A DNA stretch of 64,000 bases from an uncultured Lachnospiraceae bacterium (GCA_947644545.1 CANRZW010000004.1:1-64000); one strand, 5' to 3'. Positions 45,176-54,171 are shown, numbered from the stretch's first letter. Program-made: numbers and translations. The notes: generated by a model from the sequence alone, not told the origin.

Positions 45176-45904
45176 TTATTGTGTGTGATTGGTTTTCTTA
45201 ACAATATCCATATAAAACTCTGCCAGCGTCGCATTCATGTAAGGAGACACCCAGAGAAGCGCGATTCCACAGGACAGCAGACCAAGCAGCAGAAGCGGCA
45301 CGAAGCTGAGAAAGATATAGAACAGCCTGAGCTTATTGCCGGACATCAGCTTTCGGCTCATGGAGAGCAGTTCCCTGGCAGTATACTGAGGGAAGTCATG
45401 CAGCAGAAAAAAGGCCGGTGCGTAAAGCAGGTTCAGTGCGAGGGAAACCACGCCGGATAAGATCATGCACAGTCCGTATTGTGTGATCGTAGAAGCGTTC
45501 GGAAAAAGGGGCATCCTGTACAGGACAACATACTCGGGCAGGCTGCCGATGAAAGTGATCAGCGTGATCCAGGCCTGGATTGTGAGAGCCTTGTCAGAGT
45601 ACATGCGGAAGCCGTAGAATACGTCATTGACAACCGCTATATGTCCGGTCACGATCTTCAGATAGAAATATGCCATCCCGGAGGAAAGCAGTCCGGTAAA
45701 AACGGATACTGCAAAGAGCAGCGCATAATGGATCAGGATTCCGAGAATCGTATTGGTATTACCGGCAACGGAAGTGATGGAAACGGTGGCGAAGCCCGTG
45801 AGAAACGTCACGAGCAGACAGGCGCCGACCGCACTGCCGTAACGGCCGAACATATGCTCTCTGGCAGCGGCCTTTAATGCTGCAGAAGACTGATGCAAAT
45901 TCAT
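45176..45904 (-). CDS. DUF975-like six-helix membrane protein
   Basis: A 242-residue integral membrane protein: a short polar start (MNLHQSSAALKAAAREHMFGRYGSAVGACLLV), then about five to six hydrophobic helices. The pattern 'LK..AR..l.G.y..av', early in the protein, is typical of the DUF975 family, whose function is unknown. It sits first-downstream of two other minus-strand genes with short gaps, forming a small operon. Confidence 0.65.
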   Translation of the reverse strand: MNLHQSSAALKAAAREHMFGRYGSAVGACLLVTFLTGFATVSITSVAGNTNTILGILIHYALLFAVSVFTGLLSSGMAYFYLKIVTGHIAVVNDVFYGFRMYSDKALTIQAWITLITFIGSLPEYVVLYRMPLFPNASTITQYGLCMILSGVVSLALNLLYAPAFFLLHDFPQYTARELLSMSRKLMSGNKLRLFYIFLSFVPLLLLGLLSCGIALLWVSPYMNATLAEFYMDIVKKTNHTQ

Positions 45905-45924
45905 AAATACCCTCCTAACTGCTT

Positions 45925-46419
45925 TTAGAATCCGGCGTCAAAATTTCTTCCCCGGTATTTACCTGCGGCATCGGAGGATTTCATTTCTTTCTGATACGGA
46001 TTTTCTTCGTTGTAATATTTGATCTGTGTAGCGGTAGTTCCGCCGGAAACATAGGTGCGGCCGCATTCCGGGCAGACCGACGTCTTTAAGGATACGTTGC
46101 AGGACAGAACCTTGCCGTTGTTTTCGGCGGCGTCCTTGTAGGCGTTGCTCACATGCTCCTGTTCGTGGCTTCGCACCCGCGATGCAGCGGCATTCGGATT
46201 GATGTGAGACGCGGCTTTAAAGGAGACGTCCTCATCGGAACCGTCCTGATACTTACGGTCCCTGCAGGTCTGACACTCGGCTGGAGAGGACTGCTTGCCG
46301 GCTTTCTTCTCCGTGGACTGGCCGGGGTTGCGGATGACGGTACGATCCGCTTCGGCAGGATAAGAACCTGTATAGGGACGCTCATAGCCGGCTGTCATAG
46401 TATTGGTTGAACCGATCAT
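45925..46419 (-). CDS. Putative zinc metallopeptidase (SprA-related family)
   Basis: A 164-residue protein. CQTCRDRKYQDGSDEDVSFK leads to INPNAAASRVRSHEQEHVSNAY, where HEQEH is a compact HExxH zinc motif; a second CPECGR pair follows. This layout is typical of a small Clostridia family annotated as SprA-related or 'putative metalloprotease'. No signal peptide is visible. It lies between two membrane-protein genes on the minus strand. Confidence 0.65.
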   Translation of the reverse strand: MIGSTNTMTAGYERPYTGSYPAEADRTVIRNPGQSTEKKAGKQSSPAECQTCRDRKYQDGSDEDVSFKAASHINPNAAASRVRSHEQEHVSNAYKDAAENNGKVLSCNVSLKTSVCPECGRTYVSGGTTATQIKYYNEENPYQKEMKSSDAAGKYRGRNFDAGF

Positions 46420-46537
46420 AATATTTTCCTTCTTTCCTGAAATGTGATAAATCAGACAGTATGCCGCTTCGTGGAAAACGGAAACTGTTTATAAATGTAA
46501 AATCATAATAATACAATGGCATACGGATACCGATCAG

Positions 46538-46978
46538 TTACGGAACAGAGATACTGCCGTCCTCCAGTATCATCTTAAGCATTTCTTCATAGGACAGGCC
46601 GTACTGTGTCTCGAAGATCTCATTGACCTGATTCATGATCTGCGGATTGGTGTAAAGCATATAGAAACTTGTTCCGCACAGCGCGCAGTTGGCGATCAGG
46701 CCGATTGTGGCACAGATGATGCCTGCCTTTGCCCTGCCATTCATCTTCGTGTCACGTCCTCTGGACAGCAGTGCCAGTACGATGGCGATACTGCCGAAAA
46801 TAAAAGGCGGATAGATTGTCATGGAGATAAAAGTGGCCAGGGCAAGAATCCCCGTGATCATCGCCGCCAAGGCCAGCCGATCTCCCGAAACACCCGCCGG
46901 ATACCGGCCGGCATTCGGCGTTTGGTAGGGATTGCTATTGCTATAGGGATTATTATTGTATGGATTGTTATCGTACAT
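46538..46978 (-). CDS. DUF4190-like small membrane protein
   Basis: 146 residues: an Asn/Pro/Tyr-rich N-terminus (NPYNNNPYSNSNPY, low complexity), then two hydrophobic hairpin helices (LALAAMITGILALATFIS and FGSIAIVLALLSRG) with GRAKAGIICATIGLI, the typical DUF4190/DUF4870-like arrangement. Function is unknown. First gene of the minus-strand operon. Confidence 0.7.
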   Translation of the reverse strand: MYDNNPYNNNPYSNSNPYQTPNAGRYPAGVSGDRLALAAMITGILALATFISMTIYPPFIFGSIAIVLALLSRGRDTKMNGRAKAGIICATIGLIANCALCGTSFYMLYTNPQIMNQVNEIFETQYGLSYEEMLKMILEDGSISVP

Positions 46979-47109
46979 GGAACACCTTTCTGTGTTATTT
47001 ACAGTCTGTCAGTAACAGGCTGATCAACATATTCTGAACTGTTATAGTATAACATAATTTAAGCTGAAAAACTACCAGAATTTAGGTGGCGGGAATCGAG
47101 GAGTTCATG

Positions 47110-47201
47110 TATAATAGGACATGAAGTTGTTCTAAGACTGCAAAGGACGCAGTCCAAGTACAACTTCATGTTTGGGAGAATGCAAAAAGCGTGCATTCTC
47201 C
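47110..47201 (+). promoter_or_regulatory. Structured leader region upstream of tex
   Basis: A TATAAT box (47110-47115) is followed at once by two hairpins. Hairpin A: ACATGAAGTTGT (47119-47130) pairs with 47160-47171, and inside it GACTGC (47136-47141) pairs with GCAGTC (47149-47154). Hairpin B: GGAGAATGCA (47175-47184) pairs exactly with 47192-47201. Neither is followed by T runs. Together they occupy most of a ~130-base 5' leader, a candidate cis-regulatory RNA for tex. Confidence 0.5.
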
Positions 47202-47253
47202 GTGGTCTGCGTGGACAAAATATATTGTAAGGAAGAAAGGCACAAGAGCAAGG

Positions 47254-49659
47254 ATGGACATTATTTTAAAACTCAAGGAAGAACTGAAGGTAGAGAAATG
47301 GCAGGTGGAAGCTGCCGTAAAGCTGATCGATGAAGGAAACACCATTCCTTTTATCTCCAGATACCGTAAGGAGGCGACGGGCTCCCTCAATGATGAGGTG
47401 TTGCGTGACCTGCATGAGCGGCTGACTTATCTGCGGAATCTGGAGGAGAAGAAGGAACAGGTTTTAAAGAGTATAGAGGAACAGGGCAAGCTGACCGAGG
47501 AACTGCAGGCGAAGATCGTTGCAGCGGAGACGATGGTGGTAGTGGAGGATCTTTACAGGCCTTACCGTCCGAAGCGTAAGACAAGGGCCAGCGTGGCGAA
47601 GGAGAAGGGGCTTGACGGTCTGGCACAGTTTATTCTGGCGCAGGAGATGACCGCGCCCATCGAGGAAGAAGCGGCGAAATATGTTCATGAGGATGAGGAT
47701 GCGGCCAGGACGGTGGCCACTGTGGCGGATGCCATCCAGGGTGCGAAGGATATCATAGCCGAGATGATCTCGGATGAGGCAGATTACCGTATCTATATCC
47801 GCAATATCACGACGGAAGAAGGCAAGCTGACAAGCGTTGCCAAGGATGAGAAGGCAGAGAGCGTATATGAGATGTACTACCAGTACGAGGAGCCTGTGAA
47901 AAAGGTTGCCGGCCACAGAACGCTTGCCCTAAACCGCGGGGAGAACGAGAAGTTCCTGGTAGTGAAGGTGGAAGCGCCGGTGGAGCGTATCTTACAGTAT
48001 CTGCGCACGAAGGTGATCACGAAGGACAATGCGGTTACAGCCCCGATCCTGGAGGCTGTGATCGAGGACAGTTACAGTAGGCTGATCGCGCCTGCCATCG
48101 AGCGGGAAATCCGCAATGACCTGACGGAAAAGGCGGAGGACGGCGCCATCTCCGTATTCGGCAAGAACCTGGAGCAGCTCCTGCTGCAGCCGCCGATCGC
48201 AGGCAAGGTGGTTCTCGGCTGGGATCCGGCTTTCCGTACCGGCTGTAAGCTGGCGGTAGTGGATGAGACGGGCAAGGTGCTGGATACCAAGGTAATCTAT
48301 CCCACCGCGCCGCAGAATAAGGTGGCGGAGGCCAAGGCAGAACTGAAAAGGCTGATCAGGAAATACAATGTATCCCTGATTTCTGTGGGTAACGGCACGG
48401 CTTCCAGAGAATCGGAGCAGGTGATCGTGGAATTGTTAAAAGAGCTGGATACGCCGGTACAGTATGTGATCGTCAATGAGGCAGGGGCGTCGGTGTACTC
48501 GGCGAGCAAGCTGGCCACGGAGGAATTCCCCAACTTTGACGTGGGACAAAGAAGCGCCGCTTCCATCGCCAGGAGACTGCAGGATCCTCTGGCAGAGCTG
48601 GTGAAGATCGACCCGAAATCCATCGGTGTCGGACAGTATCAGCATGATATGAATCAGAAGAAATTGAGCGAAGCGCTTCACGGCGTGGTGGAAGACAGTG
48701 TGAATAAGGTGGGTGTGGATTTGAATACCGCATCCGCGTCTCTCCTGGAATATGTTTCCGGCGTGAGCAAGGTGATTGCCAGAAATATCGTCGATTACCG
48801 GGAGACGAACGGCAGATTTTCCAACCGGGCACAGTTACTTAAGGTGGCCAAGCTGGGACCGAAGGCTTATGAGCAGTGTGCCGGCTTTATGCGTATTGCG
48901 GACGGTGACAATCCGTTAGATGCCACCAGTGTACATCCGGAGTCTTACGAGGCGGCGAAGAAGCTGCTGGACAAGATGGGGCTGACGATGGAAGACGTGA
49001 AGGAAGCCCAGAAGAAGGCGGCGGCTAATAAAGCGGCAGGTAAGAAGGCGGCGGCAGCGGCGCCCGCAAAGGAGAAGAAGAAACAGCAGCCGAAGGTGGT
49101 CATCCGCAACACCAATACTGCCATGGGCAAAGCGCTGGCGGCAGCTATGGGCGGCATGACGCTGGATGCTGACGACAGGGACGGCAGCAGAGGCAGCGAC
49201 GGTAATGCCGGAAAGAATGCCGGCAGGGGCGGTGATAAGCCGGAGATGACGGTCAGCAGCCTGGAGAAGAAGATCAAGGACAAAAAGAAGATGGCTGAGG
49301 AACTGGGCATCGGTGAGATTACGCTGACGGATATACTGAAAGAGCTGGAGAAACCGGCCAGAGATCCCCGTGATGATATGCCTGCCCCGATTCTGCGCAG
49401 CGATGTGCTGGATATGAAGGACTTAAAGCCGGGTATGATCTTAAAGGGCACCGTGCGCAACGTGATCGATTTCGGTGTGTTCGTGGATATCGGTGTGCAT
49501 CAGGACGGGCTTGTGCATATTTCGCAGATTACAAATCGTTATATCAAACATCCGCTGGAGGCGGTCAGCGTGGGTGATGTGGTGGATGTGCAGGTGCTTA
49601 CGGTGGATGTGGCCAAGAAGCGGATCGGGCTGACGATGAAGATCAAGCAGGAAGCCTGA
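47254..49659 (+). CDS. tex: Tex, RNA-binding transcription accessory protein
   Basis: An 801-residue Tex protein: N-terminal helical Tex domain (EEKKEQVLKSIEEQGKL), YqgF-like RNase H fold (VVLGWDPAFRTGCKLAVVD), a helix-hairpin-helix part (LEYVSGVSKVIARNIVDYRE, NRAQLLKVAKLGPKAYEQCAGF) and a C-terminal S1 domain (MILKGTVRNVIDFGVFVDIG). A lysine/alanine-rich, low-complexity linker of about 110 residues (about 590-700) separates HhH2 from S1, longer than in most Tex proteins. ATG 47254 matches the usual Tex start (MDIILKLKEEL). Role: transcription and RNA metabolism, broadly conserved. Confidence 0.92.
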   Translation: MDIILKLKEELKVEKWQVEAAVKLIDEGNTIPFISRYRKEATGSLNDEVLRDLHERLTYLRNLEEKKEQVLKSIEEQGKLTEELQAKIVAAETMVVVEDLYRPYRPKRKTRASVAKEKGLDGLAQFILAQEMTAPIEEEAAKYVHEDEDAARTVATVADAIQGAKDIIAEMISDEADYRIYIRNITTEEGKLTSVAKDEKAESVYEMYYQYEEPVKKVAGHRTLALNRGENEKFLVVKVEAPVERILQYLRTKVITKDNAVTAPILEAVIEDSYSRLIAPAIEREIRNDLTEKAEDGAISVFGKNLEQLLLQPPIAGKVVLGWDPAFRTGCKLAVVDETGKVLDTKVIYPTAPQNKVAEAKAELKRLIRKYNVSLISVGNGTASRESEQVIVELLKELDTPVQYVIVNEAGASVYSASKLATEEFPNFDVGQRSAASIARRLQDPLAELVKIDPKSIGVGQYQHDMNQKKLSEALHGVVEDSVNKVGVDLNTASASLLEYVSGVSKVIARNIVDYRETNGRFSNRAQLLKVAKLGPKAYEQCAGFMRIADGDNPLDATSVHPESYEAAKKLLDKMGLTMEDVKEAQKKAAANKAAGKKAAAAAPAKEKKKQQPKVVIRNTNTAMGKALAAAMGGMTLDADDRDGSRGSDGNAGKNAGRGGDKPEMTVSSLEKKIKDKKKMAEELGIGEITLTDILKELEKPARDPRDDMPAPILRSDVLDMKDLKPGMILKGTVRNVIDFGVFVDIGVHQDGLVHISQITNRYIKHPLEAVSVGDVVDVQVLTVDVAKKRIGLTMKIKQEA

Positions 49660-49746
49660 GAAAGACATAAGGATGACGGTATTCGTGACCGGGAAGTACC
49701 GGAAACATTCGTATAGATACGGAGCGGATATAGAGGGAACGAGAGC

Positions 49747-49775
49747 GGAAGTCAGGCTTATTTTGCCTGACTTCC
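49747..49775. terminator. Hairpin between convergent tex and blaR1-like genes
   Basis: Perfect 11-bp stem GGAAGTCAGGC (49747-49757) / GCCTGACTTCC (49765-49775), seven-base loop. The 3' end of the minus-strand gene lies in it. T tracts are weak on both sides, so termination efficiency is uncertain. Confidence 0.45.
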
Positions 49776-51698
49776 TGTGTATGTTACGGGAACATGGTTA
49801 TATTGAATGCGCAGCTCGTATTCCGCGTCCGGATCAGAGAGAGCGTAGCGGAAGGCTAAGAGTACGTAGTTGCTCATCCTGCTAAGGAGCGGTGAGTCAG
49901 TCTCGAGATCTACGATATTGATCGTTACCAGATCGCCCTCTTCACTGACGGTGATCCGAGGCTCGTAGGCATAGGTTTGGGACAGGCCGTTGTAGTAGAT
50001 ATATTGGCAGTCGTCCGCCTCGATTACATACCATTTGCCGTCCTCACAAGTATCCAGTGCATTGCGCACTTTGCCGGATACTTCTGCCCGTGTGACACGG
50101 TTTAAGTCCACAATAGCCGGTTCGGCCATAGCCGGAAATTCCCTGTCTTTTGGATAGCCGCTTAAGGAATCGTCACTTAGGGAATCGTCATCCAGGTTGT
50201 CCGCATCAGGATCAAAGTCATCATCATCCAGAGCATCAAGTTCATCCAGACGATCTAAATCATCAAGCATGTCAAGCGCATCCAGGTCTTCAGGATCGTC
50301 CGCCCAGCCGTCAATGTCGTTATAGTCTTCAAAGTCTTCCCCGGAAAGAAAAGAGCCCTGAATGCCGCTTGCGACCAACAGGTAGAGATCTGCATCGTCC
50401 TGCGTGATCTGTCCGTTTCCGACCATTGTCCGGAACTGCGGTTTCATATTCCGGACAAGATTCTGCATATCTATGTTCCGGAATGTGCCGAAGGTAGTGT
50501 AGCGGTCTTTGTAGACAAAAACCAGTTTATAGAAGCCGTTTGTAACATTGGAAAGCGGTTTGTCTGATTCGTCTGCGCCATCCACGTAGATGTAGTAGAT
50601 GTGGTCTTCGTATTCTATGCGGTAATCGGGCAGGGACTTCGCAGCGTCTGTCTCGTGGGGCGTATCGGCAGCGGACCGGCTGCCCGGCGCGGCGTAAGCG
50701 CCCAGAACGCCGGCGCCGCCAATCACAATTCCGGTAAGGAATATGGAGATAAATTGTACTATTTTGGAAAGTTTCTTATAGTTCATGATCGCATCCAACC
50801 GTCCTTTCAATAATTCTTTGCTTTCATGTAAGGTGACAGAGGCCAGGGTATCCTTGTAGGAGCCGCCGGCGCCGGCGGCATTTAACAGTGTATCACCGTA
50901 AGACTTGCGGGCAGTTTCAGATAAGGCCTTTATAACTCTCTCATCACAGGAGAGTTCACACAGCCGATTGATCTCATTCTTCATCAGATAGACACAGGGA
51001 TTGAACCAGTGGAGGCAGAGAATAAACTGTACCAGCCATTTATAGAGCATATCCCGACGCCTGTAGTGAGTCAGTTCATGCAATACGGTATAATACAAAT
51101 CACGTTCGGCCAGATTCGCGTCCGGCAGGATAATGCGGGGCCGGAATAAGCCGATCAGCAGAGGGGAAGACACAAGGTTGTTGGCGCATAAATCCAGGGA
51201 TCCCTTTATATGATGCGCCTCCAGGATATGTCCGAAACATTCTAACAGTTCCAGATCTTCTATCGGACGGCATCCGGCATCAACGTATTTTCGGAAACTC
51301 TGGTAGATGGTGACCTTGCGCATCACAAGGAGCAGCGCTATGACCAGCCAGAGGACGAAGGGAAAGGTTCCTGTTAAGCCATGAGCCGCATCTGTTTGGC
51401 CGCCGTCTGCTTCTGCTTCTGTCAGGTTATCGATCGAGATCTGTTCGTGATCACGAGGCAAAGGCGCGAACATCGTGGCGCCGGGAAGATTCCCCTCCGC
51501 AGACCGGAAAAGGATCCCCATCAGACTTGTCTCCGGCGCTATGGGTAAGAGCAGCCGCAAGATCACGACCAACCAGATATAGTACTGCCAGCTCTTGCTC
51601 AGCCGTTCCCGGTACAGAGGGCGAAACAACAGCAAAAGCAGGATCAGTGTCGTTCCGGATAAGGATAATGATATTATCAGTTTCATGACTTCGTTCAT
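49758..51698 (-). CDS. M56-family (BlaR1-like) membrane metallopeptidase, no beta-lactam sensor domain seen
   Basis: A 646-residue protein. Four hydrophobic helices lie in the first ~330 residues, with the zinc-protease site HELTH (207-211). After the last helix comes a ~300-residue extracytoplasmic part without the serine penicillin-binding SxxK domain of BlaR1; instead it has an Asp-rich stretch (about 470-530) and a C-terminal beta-rich region. Start ATG 51698 follows GGAGG. It is paired with a BlaI-like repressor 31 bases upstream. The usual scheme is signal, protease activation, BlaI cleavage; the ligand here is unknown and may be a cation, given the acidic stretch. Confidence 0.85.
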   Translation of the reverse strand: MNEVMKLIISLSLSGTTLILLLLLFRPLYRERLSKSWQYYIWLVVILRLLLPIAPETSLMGILFRSAEGNLPGATMFAPLPRDHEQISIDNLTEAEADGGQTDAAHGLTGTFPFVLWLVIALLLVMRKVTIYQSFRKYVDAGCRPIEDLELLECFGHILEAHHIKGSLDLCANNLVSSPLLIGLFRPRIILPDANLAERDLYYTVLHELTHYRRRDMLYKWLVQFILCLHWFNPCVYLMKNEINRLCELSCDERVIKALSETARKSYGDTLLNAAGAGGSYKDTLASVTLHESKELLKGRLDAIMNYKKLSKIVQFISIFLTGIVIGGAGVLGAYAAPGSRSAADTPHETDAAKSLPDYRIEYEDHIYYIYVDGADESDKPLSNVTNGFYKLVFVYKDRYTTFGTFRNIDMQNLVRNMKPQFRTMVGNGQITQDDADLYLLVASGIQGSFLSGEDFEDYNDIDGWADDPEDLDALDMLDDLDRLDELDALDDDDFDPDADNLDDDSLSDDSLSGYPKDREFPAMAEPAIVDLNRVTRAEVSGKVRNALDTCEDGKWYVIEADDCQYIYYNGLSQTYAYEPRITVSEEGDLVTINIVDLETDSPLLSRMSNYVLLAFRYALSDPDAEYELRIQYNHVPVTYTGSQAK

Positions 51699-51729
51699 GT
51701 TTACCTCCATTCCCAAGGTTCCTTTGCTG

Positions 51730-52119
51730 TTATTGGTCAGGTGTTATGTCGCGGGTGACAGTCTGCCAGTGCCTTTTCAGGTCGTCGTAGTCTGAGGCAG
51801 TCAGCAGATCCTTCTGGATCAAAGTGGCGACAAGGTCTTTGGCATTTCCCTCATAAATCTTGTCGAGAAAGGTTTCGGTCTGGGAAGACTGGTATTCATC
51901 GGCGGAAACGATCGCCGTGTATCGATTGCGGTGGCCGATCTTGTTGGTTTTCAACAGACCTTTGTCGATCAGGCGGGAGAGCAGGGTAATGACGGTATTT
52001 TTGGTCCAGTTCATTCCCTTGGCCGACAGTGCGGATACGATCTCGGCATAGAGCGCCGAACCGTTATTCCCCCAGATCGCCTTCATTAATTCCAGTTCGT
52101 AGTCTGATATTTGCTGCAT
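51730..52119 (-). CDS. BlaI/MecI-family repressor
   Basis: A 129-residue winged-helix repressor (LELMKAIWGNNGSALYAEIVSAL, NWTKNTVITLLSRLIDKGLL) with a C-terminal dimerisation helix. It should repress the operon with the M56 peptidase, which inactivates it by cleavage. Operator-like TACAATTTGTA lies just downstream of its -10 box. Confidence 0.88.
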   Translation of the reverse strand: MQQISDYELELMKAIWGNNGSALYAEIVSALSAKGMNWTKNTVITLLSRLIDKGLLKTNKIGHRNRYTAIVSADEYQSSQTETFLDKIYEGNAKDLVATLIQKDLLTASDYDDLKRHWQTVTRDITPDQ

Positions 52120-52152
52120 GGGATCCTCCTTATTGTTGATAGACAGTATACT

Positions 52153-52247
52153 TTACATAGAATGGCAAACTGCGCAGTAACAGAGTCTATGTAAGCGTAC
52201 AATTTGTAATCTAATATTAAGATAACATGATGTACACTATAAGTCAA
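52153..52247 (-). promoter_or_regulatory. Promoter and operators of the blaI/blaR1-like operon
   Basis: On the minus strand TTGACT (52247-52242), 17 bases, TATCTT (52224-52219). Downstream are TACAATTTGTA (52198-52208), near the BlaI/MecI half-site pattern TACA..TGTA, and a 9-bp inverted pair TTACATAGA (52153-52161) / TCTATGTAA (52186-52194). These are the expected BlaI sites; binding is inferred. Confidence 0.6.
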
Positions 52248-52304
52248 TGGTGAATTGGGAACAGGCAAGTTAATAAAGATATTATTTATTTCAGGGAAGC
52301 TGCA

Positions 52305-52313
52305 TGGTATAAT
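52305..52313 (+). promoter_or_regulatory. Extended -10 promoter of hisB
   Basis: TGGTATAAT (52305-52313) is an extended -10 element; no strong -35 box is visible upstream. Starts ~45 bases before the hisB ATG. Confidence 0.5.
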
Positions 52314-52357
52314 AGCCATAGCAAAAGACAGGATTGGAGAAAATAAGGAGATTTCGG

Positions 52358-52951
52358 ATGGAAGCAAGAATGGCGACGGTACGCAGGGTAACAAAGGAGA
52401 CGGAGATCAGTCTGACGCTGAATCTGGATGGAAGCGGTAACTGCAGTATCGATACGGGAATAGGGTTTTTGGATCACATGTTAAGCGGGTTTGCCCGTCA
52501 CGGGCTGTTTGATCTGGATCTGGTATGTAAGGGAGATCTGGAAGTGGACGCCCATCATTCGGTGGAAGACTGTGGAATTGTTCTGGGAGAGGCGATCAGA
52601 CAGGCGGTAGGTGAGAAGAAGGCGATCAAACGGTATGGGAGCTCGATCCTGCCGATGGACGAAGCGTTGTTGCTATGCGCTGTGGACTTATCCGGGAGAC
52701 CCTATCTTTCCTTTGATGTTAAGTACACGGTACCGCTTCTGGGAACTTTGCAGACGGAGATGATCCATGACTTTTTCTATGCGGTTTCCTATGCGGGTGC
52801 GATGAATCTGCATATGAGACAGCTGGCGGGAGAAAATAATCATCACATTGCCGAGGGCAGCTTTAAGGCATTGGGCAAGGCGCTCGATATGGCAACCATG
52901 TATGAAGAGCGGCTGCAGGGAGCCGTGTGGTCAACGAAAGGCGTTTTATAA
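52358..52951 (+). CDS. hisB: Imidazoleglycerol-phosphate dehydratase
   Basis: A 197-residue monofunctional HisB: DTGIGFLDHMLSGFARHG, DAHHSVEDCG and NNHHIAEGSFKALGKAL carry the histidines and acids that bind manganese ions. It catalyses dehydration of imidazole glycerol phosphate in histidine synthesis. AAGGAG lies seven bases before ATG 52358. No other his genes are adjacent, so hisB stands alone here; the rest of the pathway is presumably elsewhere. Confidence 0.95.
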   Translation: MEARMATVRRVTKETEISLTLNLDGSGNCSIDTGIGFLDHMLSGFARHGLFDLDLVCKGDLEVDAHHSVEDCGIVLGEAIRQAVGEKKAIKRYGSSILPMDEALLLCAVDLSGRPYLSFDVKYTVPLLGTLQTEMIHDFFYAVSYAGAMNLHMRQLAGENNHHIAEGSFKALGKALDMATMYEERLQGAVWSTKGVL

Positions 52952-53001
52952 AGACGGAATCATAAGAAGAGTGAAGGATTTGACAGTCAATGTGTCGTCC
53001 T

Positions 53002-53349
53002 TCACTCTTTATTTTGTTTCAGATAATCGATATAGTGGAGCAGATCCTTGCGGTTATCGGGATCGAATTTCTGGATATCATATAGAACATCGTACATCGT
53101 GACATCATTCAGGTAAGCATTTCTCAGATCCGAACTGCCGGGAAAGTGGTAATCCGTGCCGAGAAGGTAATCGGTGCTGACCTTGTAAAAACTGGATAGT
53201 TTCACGACCACCCAGATAGGAATGCTGCGGTTACCGTTCTCGTAGTTGGAATAGCTTTGCTGCGAAACACCCAGATAGTCAGCAATATCCGACTGAGTCA
53301 GGTCCATGTCTTCCCGCAATTCGCGTAAGATTTCGCGCAGCTCCTTCAT
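53002..53349 (-). CDS. XRE-family regulator, paralogue A
   Basis: A 115-residue protein: HTH over about residues 7-62 (LTQSDIADYLGVSQQSYSNYENGNRSIP), then the conserved tail STDYLLGTD and a helix ending DLLHYIDYLKQNKE. The start (MKELREILRELRED) follows TGGGGAGAAAA. It is ~55% identical by eye with the next gene. Both share an 18-bp sequence upstream. Confidence 0.82.
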   Translation of the reverse strand: MKELREILRELREDMDLTQSDIADYLGVSQQSYSNYENGNRSIPIWVVVKLSSFYKVSTDYLLGTDYHFPGSSDLRNAYLNDVTMYDVLYDIQKFDPDNRKDLLHYIDYLKQNKE

Positions 53350-53388
53350 ACAGATTTTCTCCCCACACCTGTGATTTATTGTTAATCC

Positions 53389-53406
53389 TATTATTGCACA
53401 ACAAAA
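53389..53406. repeat. 18-bp repeat upstream of paralogue A
   Basis: TATTATTGCACAACAAAA, identical to 53955-53972. It lies 40 bases upstream of the start codon, suggesting a shared operator or promoter element. Confidence 0.7.
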
Positions 53407-53514
53407 GATTGTGAAGAGAAAAGTATTCAAAATGAAATAAAATAGAAAATATTACAACAAAATGAATTAAAGAAATACTACCAAAAAACAAAAGATGTGT
53501 AAGCTTAAACAATG

Positions 53515-53859
53515 TTAACTGTCGTATTCCAGAAATTTGATGAAGTGCAGCAGCTTTTTGCGGCTTTCCTCGTCAAACCCCTGAATATTGCACATGACAT
53601 CATGCATGGTAATCTCATCCAGATAAGTACTGTTCAGGTTTGTATTGCCCAGATAACTGCTGTCTGAATTCAGAAGATAATCGGTGCTGACCTGATACAG
53701 TCTGGCCAGCGCGACGACCGTGCTTGTCGGTATTTCCCGCACCCCGTTTTCATAATTGGAATAGGTCTGCTGGGAGATACCAAGATAAGCCGCTACTTCA
53801 CGTTGTGTCAGGTCGTGATCTTCCCGCAGATCGCGGATCAGTTGTCGCAGTTCCTTCAT
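53515..53859 (-). CDS. XRE-family regulator, paralogue B
   Basis: A 114-residue protein very similar to paralogue A: MKELRQLIRDLREDHDLTQREVAAYLGISQQTYSNYENGVREIP, then STDYLLNSD and the same C-terminal layout. GGAGGG sits six bases before the ATG. Tandem duplication with retained upstream element argues for cross-regulation. Their targets are unknown. Confidence 0.82.
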   Translation of the reverse strand: MKELRQLIRDLREDHDLTQREVAAYLGISQQTYSNYENGVREIPTSTVVALARLYQVSTDYLLNSDSSYLGNTNLNSTYLDEITMHDVMCNIQGFDEESRKKLLHFIKFLEYDS

Positions 53860-53941
53860 AGATACCCTCCGATCTATCATATGAAATACCCGGGCAGAAC
53901 CTGGATATTTCATCAACATGAAGCAGGCGTGTTGTTTATAA

Positions 53942-53972
53942 TTGTTGTTGCAATTATTATTGCACAACAAAA
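53942..53972. promoter_or_regulatory. 18-bp repeat and imperfect palindrome upstream of paralogue B
   Basis: The 18-bp TATTATTGCACAACAAAA (53955-53972) recurs here. TTGTTGTTGCAAT (53942-53954) and ATTGCACAACAA (53959-53970) form an imperfect palindrome around it, typical of an XRE operator. Confidence 0.55.
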
Positions 53973-54171
53973 ACAGGTAATGCGGAAAGTAAACAAAATG
54001 TGATATTACAGAGAAATATACAATCTATTGTTGTGAGGTGAGGCAGAATTTATACGTGCTTTGATTCGATTTGTATAAAAAGGGAATATTCGCAAAATGA
54101 CGAAAGAGGACAAAAAGAAAATAAAGAAGGAATTAGACGGGGGAGTAGATATCCCCCATTCCCTTATGCCG

